Assembly (NCBI GenBank): GCA_932294295.1
Contig: OW028573.1
Span: forward strand, 51,616,329-51,680,328
DNA: 64,000 nt
Direction of reading: 5' to 3'
From: Alitta virens
Lineage: Eukaryota; Annelida; Polychaeta; Phyllodocida; Nereididae
This document shows, piece after piece, positions 27,801-40,300 of this stretch. Each line of letters opens with the position of its first letter. Position 1 is the first letter of the stretch. A program made the position numbers and the translations under genes. Below the pieces are notes generated by a model. It searched no databases, was not told where the DNA came from, and was given only the letters and a program-made list of their open reading frames with translations.

Positions 27801-29161
27801 ATTTATAGAAACAAGTTTTGGAAGTTCTGCACCAAGCCTGCAAACTGAAGATAGTTGCCTTTGACCTGGTGAAGAATCATGCATTGTTGACTTGGATCAC
27901 CACGCTGATAAGTAAAGGGTAAGACAGATGTGCTTGTAATTCGTATATCACTTATTGTCTATAATTGATCCGATCTATGAAGCTGAAATATCCTAATGGT
28001 ATTTCTGAATTTGTTACAGGCCTTGCAGCTGGGGTTTAGTTACAGACATGTTGTCCTCTTTGTGGTTAACAATGCTACACAAAAGAGACGTTGCATCACC
28101 AGATGCACCAGATTTGAAACTGAAGCGACCTTGTTTGCCCATCCAGTTCACTTTGGAGATGCTACAAGTGATGGTTCATCTTCTGATGTCTATGAGGTAA
28201 CAATTCTTGCACTCAGTATAAATAACACTGATGCGCTTCTTCTAATGTTTTAACCCCCACATTGGAAAAAGTGTTAACATATTGATTAGTGTTCATATGG
28301 GTTCTGTTCTCTCATTTCAGACAATGGATGACTGGAGAGCACTTCCGCACTTACTTGCAGTGTCTGACATCAGTATTGAAGCATCTGCTAATTACAAAGA
28401 AATTCTTGCTTGGAGATGACGCTCCCAGTGACACACCGAAGTTGGTTGACACCTTTGTGTCTTTTCCTTTTGTACTCCGACTGTTGTTGCACTGGAGCAA
28501 GATTTCTAAAAATGTCACTTTGGAAAAGGACATTCACTTGGTATTAAAGCAGTCAGCTGGAGATACAGTGGACTTGGTTGACCCTGAAGAGTCAGAAACA
28601 AGGGAAGAAGAAACAAAGGAAGAGCTGGACACTGATGGTCAACAGCACAAGACGGTCACATTCCTGGTCGACGTGTGTTGTATACTGCGTATGCGATTAT
28701 CAGAATCTGAGAATGCTGCTGAAAAACAGGCACTGCTTTTCACATCAGACTTTCTTGTAACTAGCCTATTGGAAATTCCACCAGATACCACAAGGTGGCA
28801 GCAGTATGCATATTGGCTCAGGAGTGTACTCAATGTAGAGTGGATCAGATTGGCCTATTTATGCAACCCACTTGGTGAACTCCAAATGAACAAACTGGTG
28901 CATTTTTACAAGACTGATCATGAAGAGCTTCGTATGATTTTAAACAACATCCATATTACCTTGTATCAGACATGCCTGAAGCACAAAACCCCAGAAAAAT
29001 GGTATGCTAGGCTGTGTGGACATTTCAAGTCAGCCATGCACAACATGTCAAAAGAGCTTGCCACAGGCAATATGCAAGAACTTGTAACTGAATTAGTTTT
29101 GGAAACTAAGTCTGGTGCTGTTAAGGATGGACCCTTTCAAGTCCTCTTATCTAAATTCTGA
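15886..29161 (+). CDS. URB1: Nucleolar pre-ribosomal-associated protein 1 (URB1/NPA1)
   Basis: Large helical-repeat scaffold of the early pre-60S particle, acting in the nucleolus. 31 exons were joined by hand: 15886-16081, 16376-16515, 16599-16886, 17210-17306, 17393-17475, 19619-19780, 19882-20012, 20103-20298, 20406-20543, 20653-20811, 20958-21066, 21311-21570, 21741-21842, 21950-22193, 22336-22414, 22549-22777, 23351-23527, 23640-24534, 24651-24779, 24893-25128, 25242-25318, 25927-26102, 26219-26329, 26448-26674, 26801-26897, 27016-27288, 27377-27483, 27569-27712, 27809-27918, 28020-28196, 28321-29161. The total is 6390 nt (2129 residues; human about 2270) with no phase conflict. Diagnostic blocks: N-terminal Npa1 region (ESILLRIADDLSKH, CYVQFLMSFLVIGDN); C-terminal NopRA1 region (LWGAKAVEHH, VYDPLFVLPLFAHL, ALSSHDKFVRGAAYHVLH, FHDSPLCDE). 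A basic serine-rich start (PRKRKVDQL) may be a nuclear signal. AATAAA at 29200-29205. Confidence 0.95.
17056..17180. repeat. Interspersed repeat in URB1 intron 3, related to a unit in UTP14 intron 1
   Basis: Contains TACAGGTCAATTCTTCGACA, then TTCGTCAAC and TTCGTTGACA words. The same words, starting TACAGGTCATTTCGTAGACA on the reverse strand, occur at 61204-61684. It lies just upstream of URB1 exon 4. Confidence 0.55.
17497..19560. mobile_element. Putative large element with imperfect inverted ends filling URB1 intron 5
   Basis: The left end reads TAGGGGGGACATGGGGTACA. The reverse complement of the right end reads TAGGGGAGACAGGGACACTT. The two agree at most of the first 14 positions. The element nearly fills the 2.1-kb intron (17476-19618), unusually long for this gene, and itself contains the foldback at 18505-19385. 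No transposase frame was recognised and target duplications are unclear. Confidence 0.45.
18505..19385. mobile_element. Foldback (MITE-like) element in URB1 intron 5
   Basis: The left arm (about 18512-18590) carries CAATTTTTTCTCGCCACAAA. The right arm (about 19318-19383) carries its reverse complement, with TTTGTGGCGAGAAAAAAATG followed by GGGCGAGAAAAAATTGGGCG. Arms are about 65-75 bp around an AT-rich middle. No coding capacity. Confidence 0.65.
22833..23130. mobile_element. MITE-like inverted repeat in URB1 intron 16
   Basis: The left terminus GTTCCATTTAAAAA runs into a G tract and GGACCTGAA. The right terminus, reverse-complemented, gives GTTCCATTTAAAAA, a G tract and GAACCTGAA, so the arms are about 45 bp. 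Several long C runs lie between them. The poly-C/poly-G content makes this stretch prone to sequencing error. Confidence 0.6.
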
Positions 29162-31367
29162 ATATAATTTCGATGAGATGCAATGTATTTGAAATATGAA
29201 ATAAACCCAATTATTACAGCCAGGCCAACGTGATTTCTCATAGTTTATTTCATCTAACATGGATGCATTACACACTGTACTTAATACAGCAAGAAACAAA
29301 AAAATAGAATTCCTTTCAACAGATTCCATGTACAGCAAGAAACAAAAATAGAATTCCTTTCAACAGATTCCATGTCATTCTGCTGAGACCACTTGGTGAC
29401 TTAACTAAATATCTTTGTTTAATACATATGATAACAAGTACTTTGCATATATATATATACCAAATTATAATACATAAGGATATAATAAAGGGAAAAAGAG
29501 AAACATGTTTTTTTTTTAAGTCCTACAAAGCTTTGCAATTGCACAACCCTGCAAATGTCACCATTGTTGTCCTGTCAATTATTGCGAGACATCCTAAACT
29601 TTACGATTTGAGATAAGATTAACTGGTTCATGATCAACATTGCTGTTGTGATGATGATTATCAACGCATCATCAATGCTAAATTCATTTCTGATTTTTGT
29701 TGTACCCTTTAAGTGCTCCAGTTAGAAATGATCATACTGCATTTATAACTAAAATTTCAAAACCAGTGCATATATTTTCGAAATGAATCCTCTATGTATT
29801 CTATACGATTAATGAGAAGAAAAAGGGCCAACATAATTAGATCCTATGTGTGCTATGCAGTTTAACTACATTTACATTAACATATATACATGAATCTTGA
29901 ATTTAAAAGAACTGTCCGATGATATGTCCTACCTTACTCATGACTAGCCTGCACATAAGCTCATTCTACCAGCCACAGTTTGCAAATTTCTACTTTACGA
30001 TTAATTCTGAACAAAAACATTTCATTAATAACTACATTGTAAATATTATCATCTGTCGGATACGGGGACAGCAACAATTATTGATACAATTAACACTTTT
30101 TAATGAAACAATTTATGGTTGTCCTATACACATGTGCTCAGATATCAATGTGGGTGAAAAACTTCTGCAAAAAACGTACTACTGCACAATCAGGACTGAA
30201 TAAAACCTAACACTGGAATGTACCAAAGGAGGCTGCGACGCAACTATTAATAGTGCAACTGACTTTAAATTTTGGTCTGAGAAATAACATTATTATGATA
30301 GGGAGAATTTACTGAATTAATTCGGAGAATTTACTGAATTAATTCAGATAAAATCCTGAAGATAATAAATATTGCCAACCTGCAGTCTCCTACTCTATGT
30401 ACAGACATGTATCATATATTTACCTACCACTGCATGGTTGATTTATCTATGCTCCGGAAATCATGACAGTGCTTCTGTAATGCTCTGAGTGGGCTCGAAG
30501 ATAAAGCAATGTTGTCACAGGTAAACTGAATAAGTAATCATTATGTGGGAAATACTTCAGTAAAACAGAATCACACAAAGAATACTGTATCTCTGAAATT
30601 AATCATATCCAAATTAAGCAAGTGCTTACTACAGCATAATATTATGGAGCCCAGCACATTTAACATTGCCATGTATGTAAAAAAATAAAGGCTGAAAGTA
30701 TACACAAATCTACATGGAGGTGAATTACTAGGTATCATTTGTGTGACAACTACAAATCACTGTTACAACTTCCAGTACTAACCGATATAAACAATTGCTT
30801 TTATAACTCCTACATATGCTCATACTGTGGTTATATGTCCTACATTATTTATTGATCTAATATTTTCTGACGCTACATGCAAATTCTGTAATACACAATG
30901 ACAGTATATTATAGCTCGACTCATTGTTTGGTCACAAATACATTCGTACGTGAATTTTTGAATACACATCCACAGTGCCTGGGAACAGACAGCACGGCAG
31001 AATTTATGGTAATGAGATGAGTGACAATCTTGGTGTAGTGACTGATCCCAACAATCAAGCAAGGTGCAGTCTAGGATGAAGTGTACATGTGACAGGAACT
31101 TGCTCCTCTAATGCACGCCAGCCAGTACTCCTCTAGCAATGTCATTTGCGTCACGAAGGGTCCCTTTGACTCCTATTCAATGTGTATGCTATGTACATTT
31201 CTCAAAAGGTCCCTTCCAAGCTTTTTCGTTAAGTAAGTAACGCTCCTAGCAGATAGTTAAGACTGAAATAATAAATATACACCAAATCATGCACCAATAT
31301 TTAGTCAAATATCAAATTCAGTTCAGAGGTCACTTAGGTCACCAAGATGCTAATACTTACAATTATT
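29162..31367. other. URB1/PICALM convergent spacer, mostly PICALM 3' UTR
   Basis: AT-rich, no coding signal. The URB1 polyadenylation signal is at 29200-29205. Minus-strand AATAAA (TTTATT on plus) occurs at 30848-30853, about 515 nt past the PICALM stop, and at 29244-29249, so the two 3' ends may nearly meet. A local direct duplication of about 40 bp (near 29283-29370, containing GCAAGAAACAAAAA) is visible. Confidence 0.5.
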
Positions 31368-34300
31368 TTACAATGCACCAAATGGGTCATTGGGCTGCTG
31401 TGGCTGCTGAGGCTGACCAAACATCGGTTGTCCTCCGTACATTGGCTGTCCCGGTCGGGCACCCTGGATAGAAATAAGTTATAGAATACTTCTCTGGACA
31501 AACATCATTACAATGAAGCTCATTGAAACAGTGCTATAATTGACCAATTAAATCTTTTGCTGCAACACCGCTGAGCAATAACTATATTTTCAAATTTGAC
31601 AGAACAGGAAAATATACCGACATATCTAAGGAATATCATGCTTCAAAACTATCATAACATACCATAGGTTGTCCAGGATAGGCTCCCATCATTGGCTGCT
31701 GTCCTCCCATCATGCCAGCATTCTGGGGCTGACAACACAAAGATAACAATAAATACACAATATACATCCATCAGGCTATGCAGATGCTGAAAGTTTACAA
31801 AATTGAAGATTTTCAAACCAGACCCATGTAAACTACAGTTAGCCAATGACTAAAACAAAGTCTAAACTATGAACTTCAGCAAATAGTATGATTAAGAGAT
31901 AAGTCACATTTGCAATCTTCAGGGTTAGGAAATCTGCTGTTATTTAAATCAATCTTTCTGAAAGCATGGTGCTAGTAATACATACAATGAATACTTTTAA
32001 GCAGGGCCGTAGCCAGGACGACACAGAGGAGGCCACCCCTTCGTCTTGGTAAATTTTTCTTTTATTGTAATGCCAGGACAATAAGACAGTCCTATGATAC
32101 TGTAACTCAAACTATCATCATGGAGTTCGCCTCTTCTGATTTCAGCCTCTGGCTATGGCCCTGTTTTAAGCACTATCAACTCTTAATGCGAATGCTAACT
32201 GTTTATAAGTCCCTTCCACAAGTCCCTTCCACATATTGTGCAACTAAAGAACGCAACAAAAGAATAGATAATACCAGTAACAAAGCATGCATGAGGAGCG
32301 GTGCAATTCAATGAGTTGGGTTTGGTGAATAGAATGTAATGTGTGTGCGTTGTGATTGTAATTAACATGAAGGCATCTGGTCTTAGATCTGCAATTCCAA
32401 GGCATCCCGACACCGTGCTTATCTGACAATCACCAGGCATTTAATCAACCACTCTGAAATGCAAGGGAGATTAAAATGCAGGCGAGGTGTGAGAGGAAAG
32501 CGTTTTGCATTTTCAACAGCAGCAGCAGCAGCAGCAGTACAGACCATGTAGCCATTCGTGTAGCCCATCATCATCGGCTGACCCATCATGCCTCCTGCCA
32601 TCATTGGTGGCTGTTCACAATAACAAACTCAAAAGTTTCAAACAAGTGCATCTACGACATCAAGACTACATCATATACAGCAGCACGACAACTAAAGCAA
32701 AGTGATAAAACTGACGTCAAACTGATTCAAACATGTCACAAGCAGATAACACAGCAACAGGCTCACTATCTCCATGTACATTAAGACAAAGTCATTCGTG
32801 ATCAACTAGTCTGTAAAAGCAAAGTGACATCTTAGGCAAAGAATATGCAAGACATGACAGTGATGACACTCACCCTTGGCGGAGCCGCCGCTGCTGTTTG
32901 TCCAGCGGAAAATCCTCCTGGTTGGGTCTGCCAGCCTCCTCCTCCAGTCATCTTCTTTTCACCTTGTGGTTGCCACTGATGTCCACTCCTGAAAGAAAAA
33001 CATACCGTTAAACTAGAGCACATAGTAATGTGCAAATTGGCACGCAGTTATACATTAAATAAAAGGCAGAACGTCATAGAAGTCATTTGCACTTTTAGTT
33101 GCCATCTGTCTGTGTGTACCAAATTTCTGTGCGACCAAGCAATCATGATAAGATTCAAACACGAGAGGGCGACACTGTGTTTTGAGAAATATACTGGATA
33201 GATAAGCCCAGGAATCAGTGCCGAAGACTATGAAGCTTTACACAACTGTTTGGTAACGCCAACAGGTCTGTACTTTGAGTGCATATGTGCTTTATACACG
33301 CTTGAGCCTTCCGCCGAACTGGCCCCATTGGATTAACATGTAAGTTCGAATTTGCCGCTCGCAAAATGGCAAACCGGACACATTACGCGAAAACGCCTCC
33401 TACAAGCAACGTAAGTATTGGCACTGCGTGCCAATAATTTAATCTTTAATCCAATAATTCCCACTTAATAGCTTACACTTTACAGCAGCCATATGATATG
33501 TTCTAGAGCTCCTTAGGAATATACAGCATTCCCAGATAACATGCCATATCTGCTCGATGTTATTCCTGCATTGGCAGATGTCGACCAATGTCAGTCCAAT
33601 GTTGAACAGATCTGGAATGCTATCTTGGGTATAACACCCAGAAATGGGTCTAGCTGCATGCATTCCCCCACCCGAAAATTAAGCAGGAGTTTGATTATTA
33701 CACATCTATCATGTGGCATTGCATCCCTTCAGCCTGCAGTCCAATTACATGTAATTCCAAACGAAGAGCACGAAGTGCAGCTAAAAATTTGTAGTGGGTG
33801 GCTGAGCATGAACCAGACCTTTCCAAATAGTACCCCTTGTGTTCACATAATTTTGGACTGCCTCCTGAATCACTATATCAACTCATCAGAATCTAAGTTA
33901 TCTAATCTCTACTTACTTTTTGACTTGCTGTGATGGTCCGTTTACGCCCAGGCTGCTGATCAGTGATGATAAACTAGAGTCAAGGTCACCCTTTATCAGT
34001 TTCTCCTGAGACTTGGGCTGTGGTACAGGTCCTTTATGTCCTTGCTGATTCATTGGCTGTAGAACCTCTCCAAATCCGTCAAACCCTGTGCAATGAAGAC
34101 AGGTTGAGTGTTATTGGCATTAAGAAGTAATGCTAATGAATTGGGTCATTAATTCTTCATTTGAACGAAATACATTAATTATCAAAATTGTCATGGTTAG
34201 TCATTTGAGGTTACAAAAACATCTTCTCTTAACAAATAAGGTTATGTAATATGTATATTTACATTATTATACACTAATTTACACCTATATTACATAACAT

Positions 34301-37300
34301 GTGTATGTGAAGGTATTAAATTTGTGAGAACAGACAAAAGGCAGAAGCAGTTGTTGCCAAATTTCTTTCACACTACTCATTCACACCTGTGCGTAACAGA
34401 GGAAGGTTAAACAAAACCAAATAAAGTATCATAACAAAGCATAGAGCAAAGAAGGGTTGCATCAACAAATAACAAATTAAAAAAGGAAATGGAGAGAATA
34501 TTGTAAGAGGATAAATAGTGTGTTTGTTGTGGTGTCGAGGCTTGGCGACTATGTACCTGAAAAGTGAAGTCTGTATTTAAAAGCTGTATGCACAAAAAGG
34601 AACACGGTTTTTTCTAAAACATTTTTCTAAAAGTCACAAACTACCAGTTGACACAAGGAAGTCTTCATCAGTCACAGCACATTCTCGGTTAGGCAACCAC
34701 TGCCGACTACCTTACAAACATTTTACAACAATTAAATCACACTACATGAAAAAAGATATCAATTAAAGTAAAATTGAACATAAAACAGATTTTGACAAAT
34801 AATTTCATGACATGTTTGTCCTTGATACCTGTCATCCTCTTTGACAAAGATGGAGACATGCCCGTCGGAACTAAAATAGTAAGTTGATGAACAAATAAAT
34901 GAACAAAAGTACAAAACCTAATTGCACAAATAATGTACTTTATACACACTAGAAATTATTAACACTTCTAGAAATCCCAATAAATGCTTAACTATTTTCT
35001 GGAAATAAAATACAGACAACTGTTTACAGAATTTAGTTAATATCAATGGTAACTAAGTATCTTGAAGTCAAATAATGCTGCCCTACAACTAAGAACTTTA
35101 CACAATGAAATACACATCCACTATTGAATGTTACATTCGGTAGAATTGATCACAGCCTCACTACATAGACATGGGTTGGTAATGCATACACCATACATTC
35201 AAAGTTACACCCTTACATAGTTATCTTTACAGTTCACTGTACATTCAGCTATATAAAGGGAAACATTCACCAGCAAAGACAACAACCTCAAAAGTACCAG
35301 TAAATATATCTCGGTGTTTCTAAGTGTAAAATGAAGCAACAGAGCGGCTTTCAGTTTTGAAGGACAAACGTACAGATATAGACAACTAGATATGTAGTTG
35401 GTGAATCGGTAAAAGACAAAATACAGCATGTGAAAAAGAGGTAAACATACATTTATAATCGAAGTTTTAAAGACATATAAGACAAGGTTAGACAAGGTAA
35501 AGAATAATAGTAATGCATATAAGTGAGTTAAAAGGTGAACTGGAGTGGGATCACACATGAAATAAAGGAAAAACAGACACAGAATGTGCTACAGGATGTA
35601 GTGCACACAGATCTTTTACACTGAAGTCATGACACGTTGCTACACAAATCGGTGGGATTCTACCACAAACACTTTGTAGACAAGATTAAAAATTGACGAA
35701 AGAGAGAATGAAATTTACTCATGCCAGGACTGCCTGATCTTGGAGGAAGAGAACATTTGGACATATCCAGGCCAGCTAAATATAAAATTTAAAAGACTCA
35801 TTAGCCTTTGAATGGAAAAATAAAATGATAAATCATCAGAAATGTGGAATACAATGCATAGGTAATGAAGTACACATACGATAGCTAGGACTTGCTGATC
35901 TTTGAGCTGGTGACGCAGCTACATTCACATCAAAACCAGCTGCGAAAAACCAAATATCAGTATCACGACCATGAAATCAACAATGACACAATCACTGCTC
36001 TTGAATACATGTATATATTACAATGTTCCCCATACAAATTCACTGGTCACCCAATAGTTACGCAGTCAGATGCTGTTTAAAGTACATACACAAGATATTT
36101 GAAGCAGGAGCCGAGGTGGGTTGCGGAACTGAGGCCTGGGGGACCATCGAAAAGTCTAAACCGGCTGTGGAGAGAAAGTAGGAGTTACAATAACTGAAGA
36201 CTGCCACAGCTTTGGTTAATTAGCATAATCAGAGACTTAAATAACCAGAGGATTTATTTGTTTATGGGTCACATAGAGAGAAGAAGAAAGAACATACACA
36301 AACCAGGGCTGGTTGGGGTGGGAGACATTCCAGATGCAGTGGACGCTACACAAAAAACCATTTACCATAATTTAGTCTCTAATAAATTAATTTTAACTGT
36401 AATGCAGATAAATATGCTGAAATTTATGTCAGTGTATCATTCACATACTTGGAATTAGTCCAGGACTGGGAGTCCTAGCAGGTTGAGTAGCTGTTAAATT
36501 AAACAAATACCGAGTAATCTTTGAAACTACAAAGAAATTTCTTCACATTTTAAGTCATTTATCTCTAATTTAATGTAATGAAACTACAAGATATCGTAAC
36601 ATTAAAACTGTAAGCACAGTGCTTTAAGTTAAACTATAGCACCTACATGCATCTACTGTTGCAACTGGAGAACAAGACAGGTCCAAGCCGGCTAATTGAC
36701 AAAGAAACATTGGAAGAAAAATATAAAAACATTAAAAAAGGTTATGTGTATGGGATAAATGATTCTACATGAAAAACTAGTGTTTGCTATTTTAAGAGAC
36801 CTAATGTATATTTTGGTTTTGAAAATGTCTGTTAACATTTTTGGTAAAGGTTAATTGAATTACAATGTTTATCTTTTATGTAACTGTGTGAATGTGTAAC
36901 ATACTGGACACTAGGCCTGGACTGGTTGCACGGTTCACTGTGTTAGTGATGGTAGACAGCTCCAAAATTGCTAAAACATGCAACAAGTTTAACATCAATT
37001 GATACCATCACGTTACATTCAATTTGTCCACGCAACTTTTAACAAATCAGGGACTACTTACTACGTAAGAACATATAACCAATTTAGCTCGGATATTACA
37101 AATTGAATGCAGAGGTGACAACACTACGTTATGAAATTGGAAAATGAGAACTAGAAGAATAAATCTGACCAGAAAGGACATAAAAGGTGTAACGTTATGC
37201 AAAATTAAGGAATCCTAATGAATTTAGTAAAGACATACTGCCAGCAACTCCTGGACTAGTAGCAGCACATGAAGTGGTAGCCAGGGAGGACTGCAAGCCA

Positions 37301-40300
37301 GCTAAACAAAAATTAACTCCCGTAAATTCACAGACAATAGCTCCTGAACAATCCGCAAATTTACAGAAGTAATTTCATCCTCTTAAATGAGATCAATAAT
37401 TCAGTATAGCAAATAATGATACCATTGGTTTAATCTTTTTGAGAAAATTTAAATTACACATTTCTACAACTATAGATTTAACTACACTGCTAAGCAAGAC
37501 ATAGCTATTGATCTAGTTAAAATTACCCCGCAGTAGTCTATTAGTTCTGCAGTGTATGTATATATATCATTATATATATATATATATCTATATGTAATTG
37601 TCGAAATTTCAACGTAAAGAAAAGAAACACCTACAGAATCCTGGACTAGTGGCCACGTGGGTCTGGGCAAGTGTGACACTGCCGATTGGCAACTCCAAAC
37701 CAACTTCGAAAGCAGAAAAAATATCAAACATGCCTTAACATCTAGCTAGACAATAACACAAGCTCAATGTGTCTGAATTGAATATGTCTTTCAATAATAC
37801 TTGAAAATCAAACTATATGTGTAACAACAACTAAGATCGTCATTCCCTCTAGTAACCCTTGATGCTCAACAACGAAAATACAACTATGAATAGAGCAGGA
37901 TAAATACATACTGCTGGAAGGCGGAGTTGCCTCAATCTTTGCACTAAGATCCACAGGGCCAGTATTCATGGTAAGATCAAGAGCATCTAAGTAAAATAAG
38001 AACATGTATTTAATGCACTATCTGAAAACTACCTGTAAACTAATAAAGCAAAAAGACCCATCAAACGCTAGCCCCATCACAGAACCAACCTTGGGACTGC
38101 GGAGCAGCAGCACCGTCTTTCTGTCCGGCAGTGGGACTCGCTGGTTGCGGTAACGGTGTAGGTGAAGGAGAAAGAACAGGGGCGGTGGGCTTAGCTTTGG
38201 GAGGCTCAGGCTCTTTAACACTCTCCAGATCAGGCTGGAAAGGCTTCTCATCTCCAAAAGGGTTCTCCGTGTCTCCACCAGAAATTTCTGCCGTTTTCTC
38301 ATCCCCAAATGGAGTACCACCAAATTTGCCTCCGAATGGTTGATGGTCAAACACTCCTTCGAAAGTACCCGGTTGATCATATCCCGCTTGGAATGTCTGA
38401 TCGCCCTGGAAGGCCGTCTGATCGCCCTGGAAGGCAGTCTGATCGCCCTGGAAGGCCGTCTGATCGCCCTGGAAAGCGGCCTGATCGCCCTGGAAGGCAG
38501 GCTGATCCCCCTGGAAGGCCGTTTGATCAGCCTGAAACGCCGTCTGATCAGCGTGAAATGCTGTCTGATCAGCTTGGAATGCCGGCTGATCTTCAAAAGC
38601 ATCCGCGAAAGGATTCTTGCTGTTTAAGACGATATTGTTGCTGTCTAAGTTGCCCCCATCAAAACTTGCTTCAAACGGCTGGTTGAATGTAGCGTCTCCA
38701 AATGGCTTGTCAAAATCTGTATGGCACCATATGTACAAATCTTCATATCAGACAAAGTTTACAATACCCAACCTTTATCTTATAAGACACAATATCATTG
38801 ACAGTGTGTAAATTTCAACAGCAAGTGATTTGGCAATTTATTATGTACATCTTGGTGCAGAATACACTATTACTACAAGACCACATAATAAGCCTATGCT
38901 ACTCAGTATGGTAAAAGAGGCTGAAAAGAAGTACTGTGAAAAATCAAAGAGATCACAATGGTAAGCTAGGCATCTAGTCGTCGAAATTGACATCTACACC
39001 ACAGAGTATCGATCTACACACACTAAAATAATGCCTGAAAGGAACCGTCAATTAAAATCAGTCACAAATTAAAACAACACAGTAAATCAAAGTGTGCAAT
39101 AAAGATTGGTTGGTGAAACATGCTGATGCTTTAGGAGATACCTGTGAGTGAGCCCTGGGCACTGTCGAGGCCACCTCCAGCCGCACTGGCCGGAGGAGCG
39201 CCCCCAGTCGCCCCTGGGCCAAAGGGATCCAAGTCATCCTCAGCCTCTCCAGCTTCTGGGAAACAAACACACAGTTCTTAGGACAGGTAACAGCAAAAAC
39301 AATGGAAACTATCAAAACAGCAAAGAGTACAGCACACAGTCAGGACTGGGGTATCACAATCAACTTCTCTCTCAGCGCCTGAAATGAAGTCTGTGTTAAT
39401 GTGTCGGAGGAAGAAGCAACAAAGAAAAACTTGACAGTAAATGAAAGAAGAGAGAATAATGTGGTCATGTTGTTTCTTTCATTTTCTCACTCGCTCCACA
39501 CATCACATACACACAACTAGTGTTAAACATATCTGGAGTTTAAACTACAAAGTGCATTTAAAATATACAATAATTGTGCAGACTATCACAAGCCAATCAG
39601 TGGCAAACAAAGAAGTTGTGGCAATGCACATGTTGAAATATGCCATGAAATTTGCAACTACCATGCACCTTAAACTATTCAGACTCCAGTGGCCAACTCC
39701 ACAAAAACAACACTATTCCACGCTTGCATTTAGCATACAGAACCACCGCCACCTCAAAATTTCCATGATGCGACTGGAGTCAAGTTTACTACATACCTTG
39801 GGGAGGTCTCATGGTGGCATCGACCATATCCATACCAAAACCTGTGTTAGCAAACATTCAGTTTATTCTAACAGCTACATAGCACATGCATTTATGGCAA
39901 CTTAATAAAAATAAAAATCAGTGTTAAATTACCAACACATGCCACTAGATTTTATGAGGGGAAGGTCACAAGCTGCCAAGCTGAACTCCTCCTCAGTGCC
40001 GTTATATTGTGGCATTACAAAAATAAATCATCACCATATAAATATTTAATATCCAGTTAATAAAATATTAATGACATTAATCAAATTTAAATAAACATGA
40101 AATATATCACTAGTTAGTGAAAGGATGACAGAGTAAATCAAATAAATCAAACAAGACTAAGTGTTCAGTACGACCATGACCCATGCACATGCAAATTGAG
40201 AACACACAAGTTAGCCGGAAGCCATTGATTAAGATGTCACCCTCCAGTCCCAGAGACCAGTTAGTGAGGAAGTATGTAGTCACTGTCTGCTTGGGGTATT

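Noticed and set aside
33541..33933. 130-codon plus-strand frame and a look-alike minus-strand frame
   Set aside because: Both cross the 99-nt palindrome, which makes the two strands encode similar peptides; no family match.
34642..34690. Possible twelfth PICALM cassette ([12 protein letters not shown]) with phase 1-1 borders
   Set aside because: The acceptor has almost no pyrimidine tract and the peptide lacks the TGL/SPG pattern; left out, though transcripts could restore it.
38131..38686. Long plus-strand frames rich in DRPGRPS-like repeats
   Set aside because: Antisense shadows of the PICALM minisatellite exon.
39320..39378. Possible extra PICALM exon ([14 protein letters not shown]) after TTTCAG
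   Set aside because: Its exit phase would be 0 while neighbours need phase 1, and the donor is poor.
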